64,000 bases of DNA from Streptomyces sp. NBC_00425. GTDB lineage: Bacteria > Actinomycetota > Actinomycetes > Streptomycetales > Streptomycetaceae. Below the pieces are notes generated by a model, which did no database searches, was not told the origin of the DNA, and saw only the letters and a list, made by a program, of their open reading frames with translations. The stretch lies in NCBI RefSeq assembly GCF_036030735.1, contig NZ_CP107928.1:3534001-3598000 (forward strand). Direction: 5' to 3'. Position 1 is the first letter of the stretch. Every line of letters begins with the position of its first letter. Below are positions 51,183-60,234 of this stretch, piece after piece. The position numbers and the translations under genes were made by a program.

Positions 51183-52505
51183 GTGTCAGGAAGACTGCTG
51201 CGTCTGGCCTGTACGGTCGCCACGGCGGCGCTCGCCGCCCAGACCGTGCTGGCCCCGGCATGCGCGGCGGCCGCGCAGGAGCCCCCGGAACCGGGCGGGC
51301 CGACGACGACCGCGCCGGCTCTCCCGGCTCCGGGCACCCCACCGGCCGCCGCGGCCCAGGACGCCGACGAGAGCACGGATGCCGACGAGAGCACGCAAGA
51401 GGGTGTCCCCGGCGGCGCGGACCAGGGCGGCGGCGCGAGGGAGGACGGCGGCGAACGGACCGCCGCCGAGCTCCTGACGGAGCTTCAGCGGCTGTACCGC
51501 GAGGCCGAACAGGCCACCGAGGCCTACAACGCCACCGAGGAGCAGCTCGTGCGGCGGCGCGCCGAGACCGGACGGCTGGACGTCGGCCTGGTGCGGGCGC
51601 GGCTGTCGCTGCACGACAGCCGGGGAGCGGCCGGACGGCTGGCCCGCCAGCAGTACCAGGGCAGCACCGGGATCTCCGCGTATCTGCGGCTGCTGCTCGC
51701 CCGCGATCCGCAGCACGCCCTCGACCAGGGGCATCTGATCGGGCAGTTGGCGCGCGAGCGGGCCGTGGCGGTCGGCCGGCTGGCGAGCGGCGAACGCCGG
51801 GCCGACGGGCTGGCGCGCCGGGCGCGGGCCGCCCTCGACGCACAGCTCACCCTGACGGCGCGCAAGAAGAAGGAACGCGACGCCGTACGCGGGCGGCTGG
51901 CCGCCGTCGAGAAACTGCTGGCCTCCCTCACCGCCGACCGGCTCGCCGCCCTGGAGAGGCTGGAGAGGGACGGCGTCGCGCAGGCGCAGCAGAGGCTGGT
52001 CGCGTCCGGTGCGCTCGGCGAGGACGACGGCAAGCCGTCGAAGGAGGGCGAACGGGCCGTCCGGTACGCGGTGCAACAGATCGGGAAGCCCTACGAATGG
52101 GGCGCGGAGGGCCCCCGATCGTACGACTGCTCGGGCCTGACGTCCGAGGCCTGGGGACACGCCGGGACCCCGATCCCCCGCACCAGCCAGGAGCAGTGGG
52201 CGCGCCTGCCGCGGATCCCGCTGAAGGAGCTGCGCCCCGGTGACCTGGTGGTGTACTTCCCCGAGGCCACCCATGTCGCGCTGTACCTGGGCGGGGGGAG
52301 GGTGGTCCAGGCGCCGAGGACCGGCGAGACCGTCACGATCTCGCCGATCGCGTCCCTTCCGGTGCTGGGAGCGGTGCGCCCGGACCGTGCGGGGGCGTCC
52401 CCGGGGCGCTCCGCACCGCCGAAGGCGCGCGGCACGGCGACGGCGGCTCCGCGCCCCGGGCCGCACGCCACGGCGGGTCAGGACGTCAGGAGAGCGGCGC
52501 AGTAG
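51183..52505 (+). CDS. Secreted NlpC/P60 peptidoglycan endopeptidase
   Basis: The protein has 440 residues. A signal peptide (LLRLACTVATAALAAQTVLA) and an acidic, low-complexity linker precede a long coiled-coil (about residues 85-270). The C-terminal NlpC/P60 domain has catalytic Cys in YDCSGLTSEAWGHAG, His in FPEATHVALYLGGG and a third polar residue after it. It cleaves stem peptides, as RipA-like proteins do. GTG 51183 follows a strong GGAGGTG. Its 3' end overlaps the convergent gene by 28 bp. Confidence 0.9.
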   Translation: MSGRLLRLACTVATAALAAQTVLAPACAAAAQEPPEPGGPTTTAPALPAPGTPPAAAAQDADESTDADESTQEGVPGGADQGGGAREDGGERTAAELLTELQRLYREAEQATEAYNATEEQLVRRRAETGRLDVGLVRARLSLHDSRGAAGRLARQQYQGSTGISAYLRLLLARDPQHALDQGHLIGQLARERAVAVGRLASGERRADGLARRARAALDAQLTLTARKKKERDAVRGRLAAVEKLLASLTADRLAALERLERDGVAQAQQRLVASGALGEDDGKPSKEGERAVRYAVQQIGKPYEWGAEGPRSYDCSGLTSEAWGHAGTPIPRTSQEQWARLPRIPLKELRPGDLVVYFPEATHVALYLGGGRVVQAPRTGETVTISPIASLPVLGAVRPDRAGASPGRSAPPKARGTATAAPRPGPHATAGQDVRRAAQ

Positions 52506-53953
52506 GAGTCCACGCCCATCAACGGGAGCGGTGGCGTGGCCGGCCGGATCGCGCGGACGAGCCGGGGCACCTCACGGGACCAGCGGCGCAGCGGGAGCCA
52601 GGCGGCGACGTGGGCCTGCTCCCGGTCGGTGCCGCGCCGCCCCTCGCCGCCGACGTCGTGCCGCATCCGCAGGGTACGGCCGCGGCCGCGGCGCTCGACG
52701 ACGTTGCGGGTGAAGGTGTGCGCCACGGCCCGCATGTCGGCCTGGGTGAAGACCTCGGGCAGGCCCGGGGCGTCGTGGTACAGGCAGAGGAAGTCGATGT
52801 CGATCAGAGCGTGCGTGACGTCCTCGGGAACGGTGACCGCGCGGTAGGAGGGGCGGACGCCGGACCCGTCGGTCCCGGGTGAGCCGGTCGCCTCCCACCC
52901 CTGGTACACGCGGCCGAAGCCGGGCCAGTACGGCCAGACGGCCGCACCGTCGAAGACCGCGAGGTCCCCGTGCAGGGCGCGGGCCATCGCGGCGGCGCGG
53001 TCGCGCCAGCGGGCCTCGCCGGTGACCACGGCGAGCTGAACGGCGGTGCGGCCCATGGCGAGGAACTCGTTGGTGGGCAGCTCGGCGCCCGCGAAGGAGA
53101 CGGGTTCGTCGGGCAGCCAGCGGTAGAAGCCGCGCCCGTCGTCGGTGGCGCCCCACTGCTCGTCGTGGACGCGCATCGCCCGGTCCACCGCCTCGAGGTA
53201 GCCGTCGATGCGGCCGCGCACCGCGGCGGGCACGGCCTCCGGGCGTTCACGGGCGAGTCGGGCCAGACCGGCCATGGGATAGGTGATCATGCCGGTCTGG
53301 GCCGCGAGCGAGACCATGGCGGGCCGTACGGCGTAGGCGCCGGGACGCGGTCGTCGGGGGCCGGGGGCCGGCCGGTCGGGCGGCAGCAGCCGGGCGGTGA
53401 CCGCGGTGCGCTGCTCGTACGCGGCGTACAGGACCCGGTCCGCGCGGCGTTCCTCCAGCGGGTCGAGGCTGAGGCCCGCCACCTCGACGTCCGTCCGCTG
53501 GGGTCCCGTCACGGATATCCGGAAGTGCCGGTCGCCGTCCGGGTGGACGGCGACCCTGGCGGTTCTGGCGTGCGGCGGACAGACCGTGATCTCGAGGGCG
53601 GGCCGGTCGTCCGTGTCGTGCAGGACGACGGAGGCCGCGGTGAACTTGTGGGCGGTGCTCCACACCGGCAGGCTGCGGCCGCGGAAGTCGCTCACGCCCC
53701 GGAGGTCGTCACGCGCCAGGAGGACCTGGTCGACGAGTTCCGCGAGCCGCTCGGCGTAGTCGGGCCGGCCGGTGCGCCGGGCCATCAGCAAATACCCCTG
53801 CATGCGCCACGAGGTGCCCCAGCCGATCACTCCGGTCTCGTTGTGGGGCAGGACGTGCGGGCCGTTCACTCCGACGAGGTTGCGCTCGGTCTCGCCGAAG
53901 GAACGTGTTCCGACGCGATGCAGGCCGGCAATCTTTTCTTCAAGAAACGGCAT
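52478..53953 (-). CDS. Predicted (alpha/alpha)6-barrel protein of unknown activity
   Basis: This 491-residue cytoplasmic protein resembles glycan-processing six-hairpin enzymes such as glucuronyl C5-epimerase-like or glycosidase-like proteins: TGVIGWGTSWRMQGYLLMAR, LARLARERPEAVPAAVRGRI, FYRWLPDEPVSFAGAELPTN, EFLAMGRTAVQLAVVTGEAR and THALIDIDFLCLYHDAPGLP. A small beta domain lies in the middle (ALEITVCPPHARTARVAVHP). ATG 53953. There is no signal peptide. I cannot name a substrate; neighbours give no clue. Confidence 0.6.
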   Translation of the reverse strand: MPFLEEKIAGLHRVGTRSFGETERNLVGVNGPHVLPHNETGVIGWGTSWRMQGYLLMARRTGRPDYAERLAELVDQVLLARDDLRGVSDFRGRSLPVWSTAHKFTAASVVLHDTDDRPALEITVCPPHARTARVAVHPDGDRHFRISVTGPQRTDVEVAGLSLDPLEERRADRVLYAAYEQRTAVTARLLPPDRPAPGPRRPRPGAYAVRPAMVSLAAQTGMITYPMAGLARLARERPEAVPAAVRGRIDGYLEAVDRAMRVHDEQWGATDDGRGFYRWLPDEPVSFAGAELPTNEFLAMGRTAVQLAVVTGEARWRDRAAAMARALHGDLAVFDGAAVWPYWPGFGRVYQGWEATGSPGTDGSGVRPSYRAVTVPEDVTHALIDIDFLCLYHDAPGLPEVFTQADMRAVAHTFTRNVVERRGRGRTLRMRHDVGGEGRRGTDREQAHVAAWLPLRRWSREVPRLVRAIRPATPPLPLMGVDSYCAALLTS

Positions 53954-54020
53954 CGGGCGAGTATGGCAGCGCTGCCGGACCCTCCCGCCGACGTTGCGTG
54001 AATTCGCGCCGACCGGTTCC

Positions 54021-55274
54021 TCAGGTTCCGGTGACCTCCGCCAGATAGGCGGCCGTCTTCTCCGGCTCGTAGAAGAAGTCCTCGAAGTCCGCCGGGTCGT
54101 TGAAGGCGTTGGCGAAACGATCGGCCACGGGCGGCAACTGCCCGGCCGCGCCCAGCAGGTTGACGATGTGCTCCGGCGGCGGGGCCAGCATCGCGTTGGT
54201 CCACTTGGTGACGTGCTGCGCGGTGTCCCAGTACCGGTCGAAGGTGGCGCGCATCCACTCCTCGTCGAACTCCTTCTCCCCGCGCTCGAGGATCGACGCG
54301 AGGTAGGCGGCCGCGCACTTGGCGGCCGAGTTGGAACCCTGGCCGGTGATGGGGTCGTTGGCGACGACGACGTCCGCGACGCCCAGCACCAGGCCGCCGC
54401 CGGGAAGGCGGCCGACGGGGTTGCGGACCGTGGGGGCGTAGCGGCCGGCCAGGGTGCCGCCGGCGTCGGTCAGTTCGACGCGGGTGGCCCGCGCGTACTC
54501 CCAGGGCGTGAACTTCTCCATGAGCTCCAGGGTCAGGGAGAGGTGTTCCGCCGGGTCCTTGACGCCGTTGAAGACGTCCAGGGGGCCGCCGGGTATGCCC
54601 TCCCAGAACAGGATGTCCGCGCGGCCGGAGGTGGTGAGCGTCGGCATGACGAACAGTTCGCCGACGCCCGGGACCAGGTTGCAGCGGACCGCCTCGGTGT
54701 CCGGGTGCTCCGGGCGCGGGCCCAGGCCGTGGACGTAGGAGACGGCGAGGGCGCGCTGCGGCTCGGCGTAGGGGGAGCGCCCGGCGTCCCGGCCGAACAT
54801 CTGGACGAGTTCGCCCTTGCCCGCGGAGACCAGGACGAGGTCGTAGGCGCGGGAGAAGTAGTCGAGGTCGGAGACCGCCGCGCCGTGGATCACCAGCTGG
54901 CCGCCGCGCTGGGCGAACGTCTCCATCCAGCCGGCCATCTTCACGCGCTGGTCGACGGACTGGGCGAAACCGTCGAGCCGGCCCAGCCAGTCGATCGCTC
55001 GCTGGGTGGGACCGGGGTCGTGCGAGCCCGGGGCGGCGACCGAGACGCCGAGGCCCTGGATCTTAGGGGCCTGCTGCTCCCAGAAGTTCAGCTGGAGGTC
55101 GCGCTCGTGCTGCAGGGCCGTGTGGAACATGCACTGCGTCGACATGACGCGGCCGGAGCGGATCTCGTCCGCCGTCCGGTTCGACATCAGGGTGACCTCG
55201 TACCCGTGCGACTGGAGGCCGAGGGCGAGCTGGAGTCCGGACTGACCGGCTCCGACGACGAGTATCTTCCGCAT
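54021..55274 (-). CDS. FAD-dependent monooxygenase, styrene-monooxygenase (StyA)-like
   Basis: This 417-residue flavoprotein starts with the dinucleotide motif RKILVVGAGQSGLQLALGLQ. The substrate and isoalloxazine region contains LVLVSAGKGELVQMFGRDAG and the second FAD motif VLGVADVVVANDPITGQGSN. Relatives epoxidise styrene or oxygenate indole using FADH2 from a separate reductase (StyB), which is not encoded nearby. ATG 55274, 25 bp after the conservon GTPase stop, so it is probably the last gene of the conservon operon, where a P450 is usually found. Confidence 0.85.
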   Translation of the reverse strand: MRKILVVGAGQSGLQLALGLQSHGYEVTLMSNRTADEIRSGRVMSTQCMFHTALQHERDLQLNFWEQQAPKIQGLGVSVAAPGSHDPGPTQRAIDWLGRLDGFAQSVDQRVKMAGWMETFAQRGGQLVIHGAAVSDLDYFSRAYDLVLVSAGKGELVQMFGRDAGRSPYAEPQRALAVSYVHGLGPRPEHPDTEAVRCNLVPGVGELFVMPTLTTSGRADILFWEGIPGGPLDVFNGVKDPAEHLSLTLELMEKFTPWEYARATRVELTDAGGTLAGRYAPTVRNPVGRLPGGGLVLGVADVVVANDPITGQGSNSAAKCAAAYLASILERGEKEFDEEWMRATFDRYWDTAQHVTKWTNAMLAPPPEHIVNLLGAAGQLPPVADRFANAFNDPADFEDFFYEPEKTAAYLAEVTGT

Positions 55275-55298
55275 GCGGGGATGGCTCCTAAACGAGGA

Positions 55299-55943
55299 TT
55301 ACTCGGGGGTTTCGTCGAGCGCGTGGCCCACCAGGGCCAGGAGGGTCTCGATCACCGAGATCCGGCGTCGCGCGTCCATGATCATGACAGGTATGTGCGG
55401 GGGGACCGTCAGCGCCTCCCGCACGTCCGCGGGCTCGAACAGGTCACTGCCGTCGAAGTGGTTGACGGCGACCACGTACGGCAGCCCGCAGCTCTCGAAG
55501 TAGTCCAGCGCGGGGAAGCAGTCCTTCAGACGGCGGGTGTCGGCCAGCACGACCGCGCCGATCGCGCCGCGCACCAGGTCGTCCCACATGAACCAGAACC
55601 GCTGCTGGCCCGGCGTGCCGAACAGGTAGAGCACCAGGTCGTCGTCGAGGGTGAGCCGGCCGTAGTCCATGGCGACCGTGGTGGTGACCTTCTCCGGGGT
55701 GCCGGTGAGGTCGTCGGTCTCCTCGCTCGCCTGGGTCATCAGCGCCTCCGTCTGGAGGGGCTCGATCTCCGAGACGGTGCCGACCAGGGTGGTCTTGCCG
55801 GCTCCGAAGCCGCCCGCCACCACGATCTTCGTGGCGACGGGGGCCCGCGTGCGGTCCGTCTGCCAGGGCTGCAGGGGTTCGTCGCGTTCGACGAAGGGGG
55901 TGACGCCAGGGGAGGAGGCGGCGTCAGAGACGACGGAGTCCAC
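55299..55943 (-). CDS. cvnD: Conservon GTP-binding protein CvnD
   Basis: This 214-residue Ras-like GTPase has P loop VVAGGFGAGKTTLVGTV, the switch-II-type LFGTPGQQRFWFMWDD and NHFDGSDLF as the NKxD equivalent. CvnD is the output protein of a membrane-associated heterotrimer-like complex in Streptomyces. GTG 55943 overlaps the cvnC stop by 20 nt. Confidence 0.93.
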   Translation of the reverse strand: MDSVVSDAASSPGVTPFVERDEPLQPWQTDRTRAPVATKIVVAGGFGAGKTTLVGTVSEIEPLQTEALMTQASEETDDLTGTPEKVTTTVAMDYGRLTLDDDLVLYLFGTPGQQRFWFMWDDLVRGAIGAVVLADTRRLKDCFPALDYFESCGLPYVVAVNHFDGSDLFEPADVREALTVPPHIPVMIMDARRRISVIETLLALVGHALDETPE

Positions 55944-56346
55944 TCAGCACCCTTTCCAGCAGAGCGCGGTCGGGACGGCCCGTACCGTGAGCGGTACCGG
56001 TGCCGTACACACGGATCTTTCCCTGGTCCGCGAGGTCGCTGAGGAGCACCCGGACCACGCCGAGCGGCATCCTCAGCAGCGCGGCGATCTCGGCCACCGT
56101 CCGCATCCGGCGGCACAGTTCGACGATGGCCAGCAGCTCGGGCATGACGGTCGACTTGAGCGACCCGCCCGTCAGCTCCCGCCGTTCCTCGGGGGCCTCG
56201 AGTGCCGCCACGAACGTCTCGACGAGGAGGACGTGGCCGAAGCGGGTGCGGCCGCCGGTGAGCGAATAGGGGCGCACACGGGCCGGCTTGCGGTCGCCGC
56301 CGCGGACCGGGAGCTGCTGCCTGACGTTCTTCGGGCCCGTGCTCAT
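55924..56346 (-). CDS. cvnC: Conservon DUF742 protein CvnC
   Basis: This 140-residue protein has the DUF742 winged-helix: RVRPYSLTGGRTRFGHVLLV, ELLAIVELCRRMRTVAEIAA and LLRMPLGVVRVLLSDLADQG. It bridges the roadblock protein and the GTPase in the conservon. ATG 56346 overlaps the cvnB stop as ATGA. Confidence 0.93.
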   Translation of the reverse strand: MSTGPKNVRQQLPVRGGDRKPARVRPYSLTGGRTRFGHVLLVETFVAALEAPEERRELTGGSLKSTVMPELLAIVELCRRMRTVAEIAALLRMPLGVVRVLLSDLADQGKIRVYGTGTAHGTGRPDRALLERVLSGLRRL

Positions 56347-56846
56347 CGCAGACTCCCGGTCGTCTCGGTCTCCAGGGATTTCCGCAGTTCGCTGCGGAGT
56401 TCCGGGGTGAGCACGTGTCCGGCGCGGCCCACGAAGAGCGCCATGTGGTACGACACCACGCTCATGTCGCAGTCGGCGGAGCCGTGCACGCCGAGGAGCG
56501 AGCCGTCGCTGATCGACATGACGAAGAGGCTGCCCTCCTCCATGGCGACCATGGTGTGCTTCACCCCGCCGAACTCCATGAGCTTGGCGGCCCCGATGGT
56601 GAGGCTGCCGATGCCGGAGACGATGGTGGCGAGGTCCGCCGAGGACCCGCGGGGTCCGGAGGGCCGGGTCTCTCTGGCCTGCCGGGCCGCGGCGTTGCGG
56701 CCGGGGTCGGAGGAGAGCAGCAGCAGGCCGTCCGAGGAGACGACCGCGACGGACTGGATGCCGGGGACCTCCTCCACGAGGTTGCTCAACAGCCAGTGCA
56801 GGTTTCGGGCTTCACTGCTCAGTCCGAAGGTACTGGGCGCGGTCAA
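56343..56846 (-). CDS. cvnB: Conservon roadblock/LC7 protein CvnB
   Basis: The 167-residue roadblock/LC7 domain includes NLHWLLSNLVEEVPGIQSVA, VVSSDGLLLLSSD, GGVKHTMVAMEEGSLFVMSI and GSADCDMSVVSYHMALFVGR. These proteins act as GTPase regulators or dimeric platforms. The start is TTG 56846, chosen because AGGAGG lies 8 nt upstream and TTGA overlaps the cvnA stop, giving translational coupling. Confidence 0.9.
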   Translation of the reverse strand: MTAPSTFGLSSEARNLHWLLSNLVEEVPGIQSVAVVSSDGLLLLSSDPGRNAAARQARETRPSGPRGSSADLATIVSGIGSLTIGAAKLMEFGGVKHTMVAMEEGSLFVMSISDGSLLGVHGSADCDMSVVSYHMALFVGRAGHVLTPELRSELRKSLETETTGSLR

Positions 56847-59800
56847 CTGCTTGCCTCCTCGACTGTGCCCCCCGTGTCTTCTTCGGCGTGTGCGTGTACT
56901 TCTTGAGCTGCCGGACGCGCTGCGTCCGGTTCCGCGGAAGGCGACGGGACCCGGTTCTGGCCCGTTCGTTCGGCGATCTCCGCTTCGACGTCGCGGTAGC
57001 CGGCCTCCGCCCCCCGGCGGAAGCCGCCCAGACGGCGGCGGAGGGCGTCCGCGTCGACGGAGGCGGTCCGCCGGCGCGGGGCCTGTGCGGGTGCGGTGAT
57101 CCTGGGCGTGCGCTTCGGGAGACCCTTGTCGGTGACGAGCTCTTCCGGGGCGTCGGGGGTGCGGGTGTGCTCCGCTTCGGCCTCGGCGTCCGTGTCGTTT
57201 CCGGTGTCGGTGTCGTTGCGGGTGTCGGTCTTGGTGCGGGGTTCCGGCCGGGCCCCGGGGCCCACCGGCGCGGTCGGTGCCGGTCGCGCGGCCGGCACCG
57301 CGGGCGTCTCCCCTGCGGGTGCGGGGTCGTCGTCCCGCCACCGGGTGCTCTCCTCCGCCGTGTTCGGCGAGTCCGGCAGGCTCGGCAGCAGGAGTTCCAT
57401 CGTCGTCTCGGCGGGCCGTTCCACGGGCGGCCGCGCCGCCGGATCCGCCGTCGGCGTCGCCATGGGCGCAGGCACGGCTTCAGACGCGGGCTCGGGCGTC
57501 GGCGTGGGCTCGGGCGTCGCAAGGGACTCGGGCGTCGGCGTGTGCGTGGGCTCGTCGTGCGTGGGCTCACCGTGCGTGGGCTCGGGTGCCGGCGCGGGAT
57601 CGGGCGTCCGCTCCGCCGGGGGCCGTGCCTCCCGGACCGCCCGCTCCGCCATGGCGACCAGCGGGTCCGCGGACGGCGAACGGCCGGGCAGGACGTTGGA
57701 GTTGGCCTCCGCGTCCGCGCCGGGGAGGGTGAAGCTCTGGGTGGCGGCCGAGGCCGGGGACGTCGCCGGGATCGCGGCGGCCGGGGCGGCGGCCAGCAGC
57801 GGGGCCGGCAGGACGACGACCGCTGCCACACCGCCCTGTTTCTGTTCGCGCAGCCGCACCCGCACCCCGTGCCGGTGGGCGAGCCGGGCCACCACGTACA
57901 GACCGAGGCCGAGACCGTCCTCGCCCTCCTGGTCGTACGGCGTCGCGGGGTCGAACTCGGCGAGGCGGGCGTTGAGGCGGCTCAGCCGGTCCTCCGTGAT
58001 CCCGATGCCCTCGTCCTGGACGGAGAGCATGACCTCGCCGTTCTCCAGGAGCCAGCCTGAGACCTCGACCGGCAGGTCCGGCGGGGAGAACGAGGTGGCG
58101 TTCTCCATCAGCTCGGCCAGCAGGTGCGAGAGGTCGTCCGCGGCGAAGCCCGCCACGTGTGCGTGCGGCGGGAGCGCGGAGATCCGGACGCGCTCGTAGC
58201 GCTCGATCTCGCTGACCGCGGCGCGGACCACGTCCACCAGCGGGATCGGGCCCGCGTGCTGCTGGACGTGCTCGGTGCCGGCCAGCACCAGCAGGTTCTC
58301 GCTGTGCCGGCGCATGACCGTGGCGAAGTGGTCGAGCTTGAAGAGGGTGGCGAGCCGGTCGGGGTCCTGTTCGCGCTCCTCCAGGCCCTCGATGACGGCG
58401 AGTTGGCGCTCCACCAGGCCCAGGGTGCGCAGGGCGAGGTTGACGAACGTGCCGCTGATGGTGTCCCGCAGACCGTCCAGCTGGGCCGCCGCGTCGCCGA
58501 GTTCGGCGCGCAGCTCCTCCCGGGCGTCGGCCATCCGCTGGCGCTGCCCGACGAGGTGCTTGCGGTCGGACTCCAGCGTGGCGACCCGCTCGTGGAGCGT
58601 CGCGGCGTGCTCGTGCAGGGCGTTGACGGAGCGCACGACCTGGGCGAACTCGTCGTTGCGGCCGGTGAACGCGACCGGTTCCTCGGCCGCCGGGTTCTCC
58701 GCCTCCGCGAGCCTGGCCGATCCGCGGCGCAGCACGGACAGCGGGCGGGTGAGGCTGCGTGCCATGCCCGTGGCGACGGCGACGGCGAGCAGCATCAGCG
58801 CGCCGAGGACGGCGACGCGGATCTCCAGGCCGGTGACGTCGTCGTCGCGCAACCGGGCGAGTTCCTCCGCGCGGTGGCCGTACAGGGAGGCCTCGGCCCC
58901 GCGCATCAGGTCGACGCGGGCGGAGAGCGCGACGTCCAGTTTCCTGACGCCGGTGCCGAGTTCGCGGTCGCTCAGCCTGGGCTGGTCGGTGAGGGACGCG
59001 AGATAGGCCTCGGCGGTGTCGACGTCGCCGCCGGTGACGGTGGAGTCGTAGGAGGCCAGCGCCTCCTTGGGCGCGCCCTCGCGGAAGTCGGCGAGGGCCG
59101 CGTCGGAGCGCAGCCGTGCCTGCTGTGCGGCGGCGGTGAGGGCGTCGCGCCGGGCGGCGTCGGCGTCGCTCGAGACCTTCTCGGTGCTCGTCCGGCCGGT
59201 GGCGGGGTCGTAGTCCGTCTCGGTGGTGGTCGGCACGCTGAGCGCCGCGAGCAGCAGTCCGCGGGTCGCGGCGGCCTGCTGGACGGCGGTGTCGAGTTCG
59301 GCGAAGGCGTAGGCGCCGGAGCCCGCGCGGGGCGGTGTGTCCTCCGCCAGCCGGTCGACGAGCGCGTGAAGCGCGGCGATCGCCTCGGAGTAGTCCTGGT
59401 GCGCCTGCAGTGCGGTGCTGTTGCCGGTGAGGGCCGACCGCCGCGCGGAGGGGACGGCGGCGAGGGCGGCGCGCAGTGCGGCGGAGACGTCGGTCTCGGC
59501 GGTCAGCTCGCGCACCTGGAGGTCCACTTTGGTGCTGCTCTGCGTGGAGGGGGCCCGGGACTTGACGCGCCCGGCCGCCACATAGGCGGTGACCTCGTCG
59601 CGCTCGGCCGCGAGGGACTGGGCGAGGGCGAGGGCGTCCTGGGTCTGCTCGGCCAGGGTGACCAGGTCCTGGGAGTCCTTGAGCTGGCCGGAGGCGGCCA
59701 GGATGGAGGGGGCGCCGGCGCCGGCGATGGCGGCGGCCACCACGGCCACCGCGACGATCAGCCGGTTGCGCACATGGGTCGGACGGCCCTTGCCGACGGG

Positions 59801-59878
59801 GGTGCGCTCCGCGCCCCCCTCGGAGGCCGTCTGCCTGCCTGTACGCCGAGGCCGCGTCTTCTGCACCGGTGCTCGCAT
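56843..59878 (-). CDS. cvnA: Conservon sensor kinase CvnA (NIT domain)
   Basis: The protein has 1011 residues. TM1 lies near residues 38-60 (RLIVAVAVVAAAIAGAGAPS); an extracellular NIT-type helical sensor follows (SAALRAALAAVPSARRSALT), then TM2 (VLGALMLLAVAVATGMARSL) and HAMP. The kinase domain has DHFATVMRRHSENLLVLAGT, HLLAELMENATSFSPP, SVQDEGIGITEDRL and GLGLYVVARLAHRHGVRVRL. The C-terminal 300 residues are a Pro/Thr/Glu-rich disordered tail with EPTHGEPTHDEPTH and TPTPEP repeats. ATG 59878. It is the membrane receptor of the cvnABCD operon. Confidence 0.93.
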   Translation of the reverse strand: MRAPVQKTRPRRTGRQTASEGGAERTPVGKGRPTHVRNRLIVAVAVVAAAIAGAGAPSILAASGQLKDSQDLVTLAEQTQDALALAQSLAAERDEVTAYVAAGRVKSRAPSTQSSTKVDLQVRELTAETDVSAALRAALAAVPSARRSALTGNSTALQAHQDYSEAIAALHALVDRLAEDTPPRAGSGAYAFAELDTAVQQAAATRGLLLAALSVPTTTETDYDPATGRTSTEKVSSDADAARRDALTAAAQQARLRSDAALADFREGAPKEALASYDSTVTGGDVDTAEAYLASLTDQPRLSDRELGTGVRKLDVALSARVDLMRGAEASLYGHRAEELARLRDDDVTGLEIRVAVLGALMLLAVAVATGMARSLTRPLSVLRRGSARLAEAENPAAEEPVAFTGRNDEFAQVVRSVNALHEHAATLHERVATLESDRKHLVGQRQRMADAREELRAELGDAAAQLDGLRDTISGTFVNLALRTLGLVERQLAVIEGLEEREQDPDRLATLFKLDHFATVMRRHSENLLVLAGTEHVQQHAGPIPLVDVVRAAVSEIERYERVRISALPPHAHVAGFAADDLSHLLAELMENATSFSPPDLPVEVSGWLLENGEVMLSVQDEGIGITEDRLSRLNARLAEFDPATPYDQEGEDGLGLGLYVVARLAHRHGVRVRLREQKQGGVAAVVVLPAPLLAAAPAAAIPATSPASAATQSFTLPGADAEANSNVLPGRSPSADPLVAMAERAVREARPPAERTPDPAPAPEPTHGEPTHDEPTHTPTPESLATPEPTPTPEPASEAVPAPMATPTADPAARPPVERPAETTMELLLPSLPDSPNTAEESTRWRDDDPAPAGETPAVPAARPAPTAPVGPGARPEPRTKTDTRNDTDTGNDTDAEAEAEHTRTPDAPEELVTDKGLPKRTPRITAPAQAPRRRTASVDADALRRRLGGFRRGAEAGYRDVEAEIAERTGQNRVPSPSAEPDAARPAAQEVHAHAEEDTGGTVEEASS

Positions 59879-60234
59879 TCCTGACTCGTGTTCCAGGGGC
59901 CGGATGTGACGCTCTGTCAACTGACGCCTACGTCCGGTACGGCTCCCGACCCTCCCAGTGCCGGTGGGCAGGGGTCGCGCATCGTCGGCCCCGCCACCCG
60001 AAGGAGTGAACATCGGAGGGGAGTTGGCGGGCAAGTTCCTCCGGCGTGTGCAGCAGCCCCGTCCGGTCGGCCGGTTGGACGTGGGCGGCGGGCTTTGGCA
60101 GTATTCGCCGACACGCGTTCCCGGAGTGCTTCATTCCCGCCCAAAACAGGCGTCTGACCTGCGACGGTGTATCCGTTCGGCGCGTGTTGCCGGTCTTTCG
60201 CGAAGGCTGTGAAGGGCTCGTGCAGACTGGCCGG
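59879..60234. other. Divergent intergenic region between cvnA and the PP2C-like gene
   Basis: These 356 bp must contain the promoters of the conservon operon (leftward) and the phosphatase gene (rightward). Short open frames are present but lack ribosome sites and coding character. I see no palindrome that I would call an operator. Confidence 0.5.

Noticed and set aside
53772..56042. 756-codon plus-strand frame
   Set aside because: It is opposite the flavin monooxygenase and conservon genes; composition is that of a shadow.
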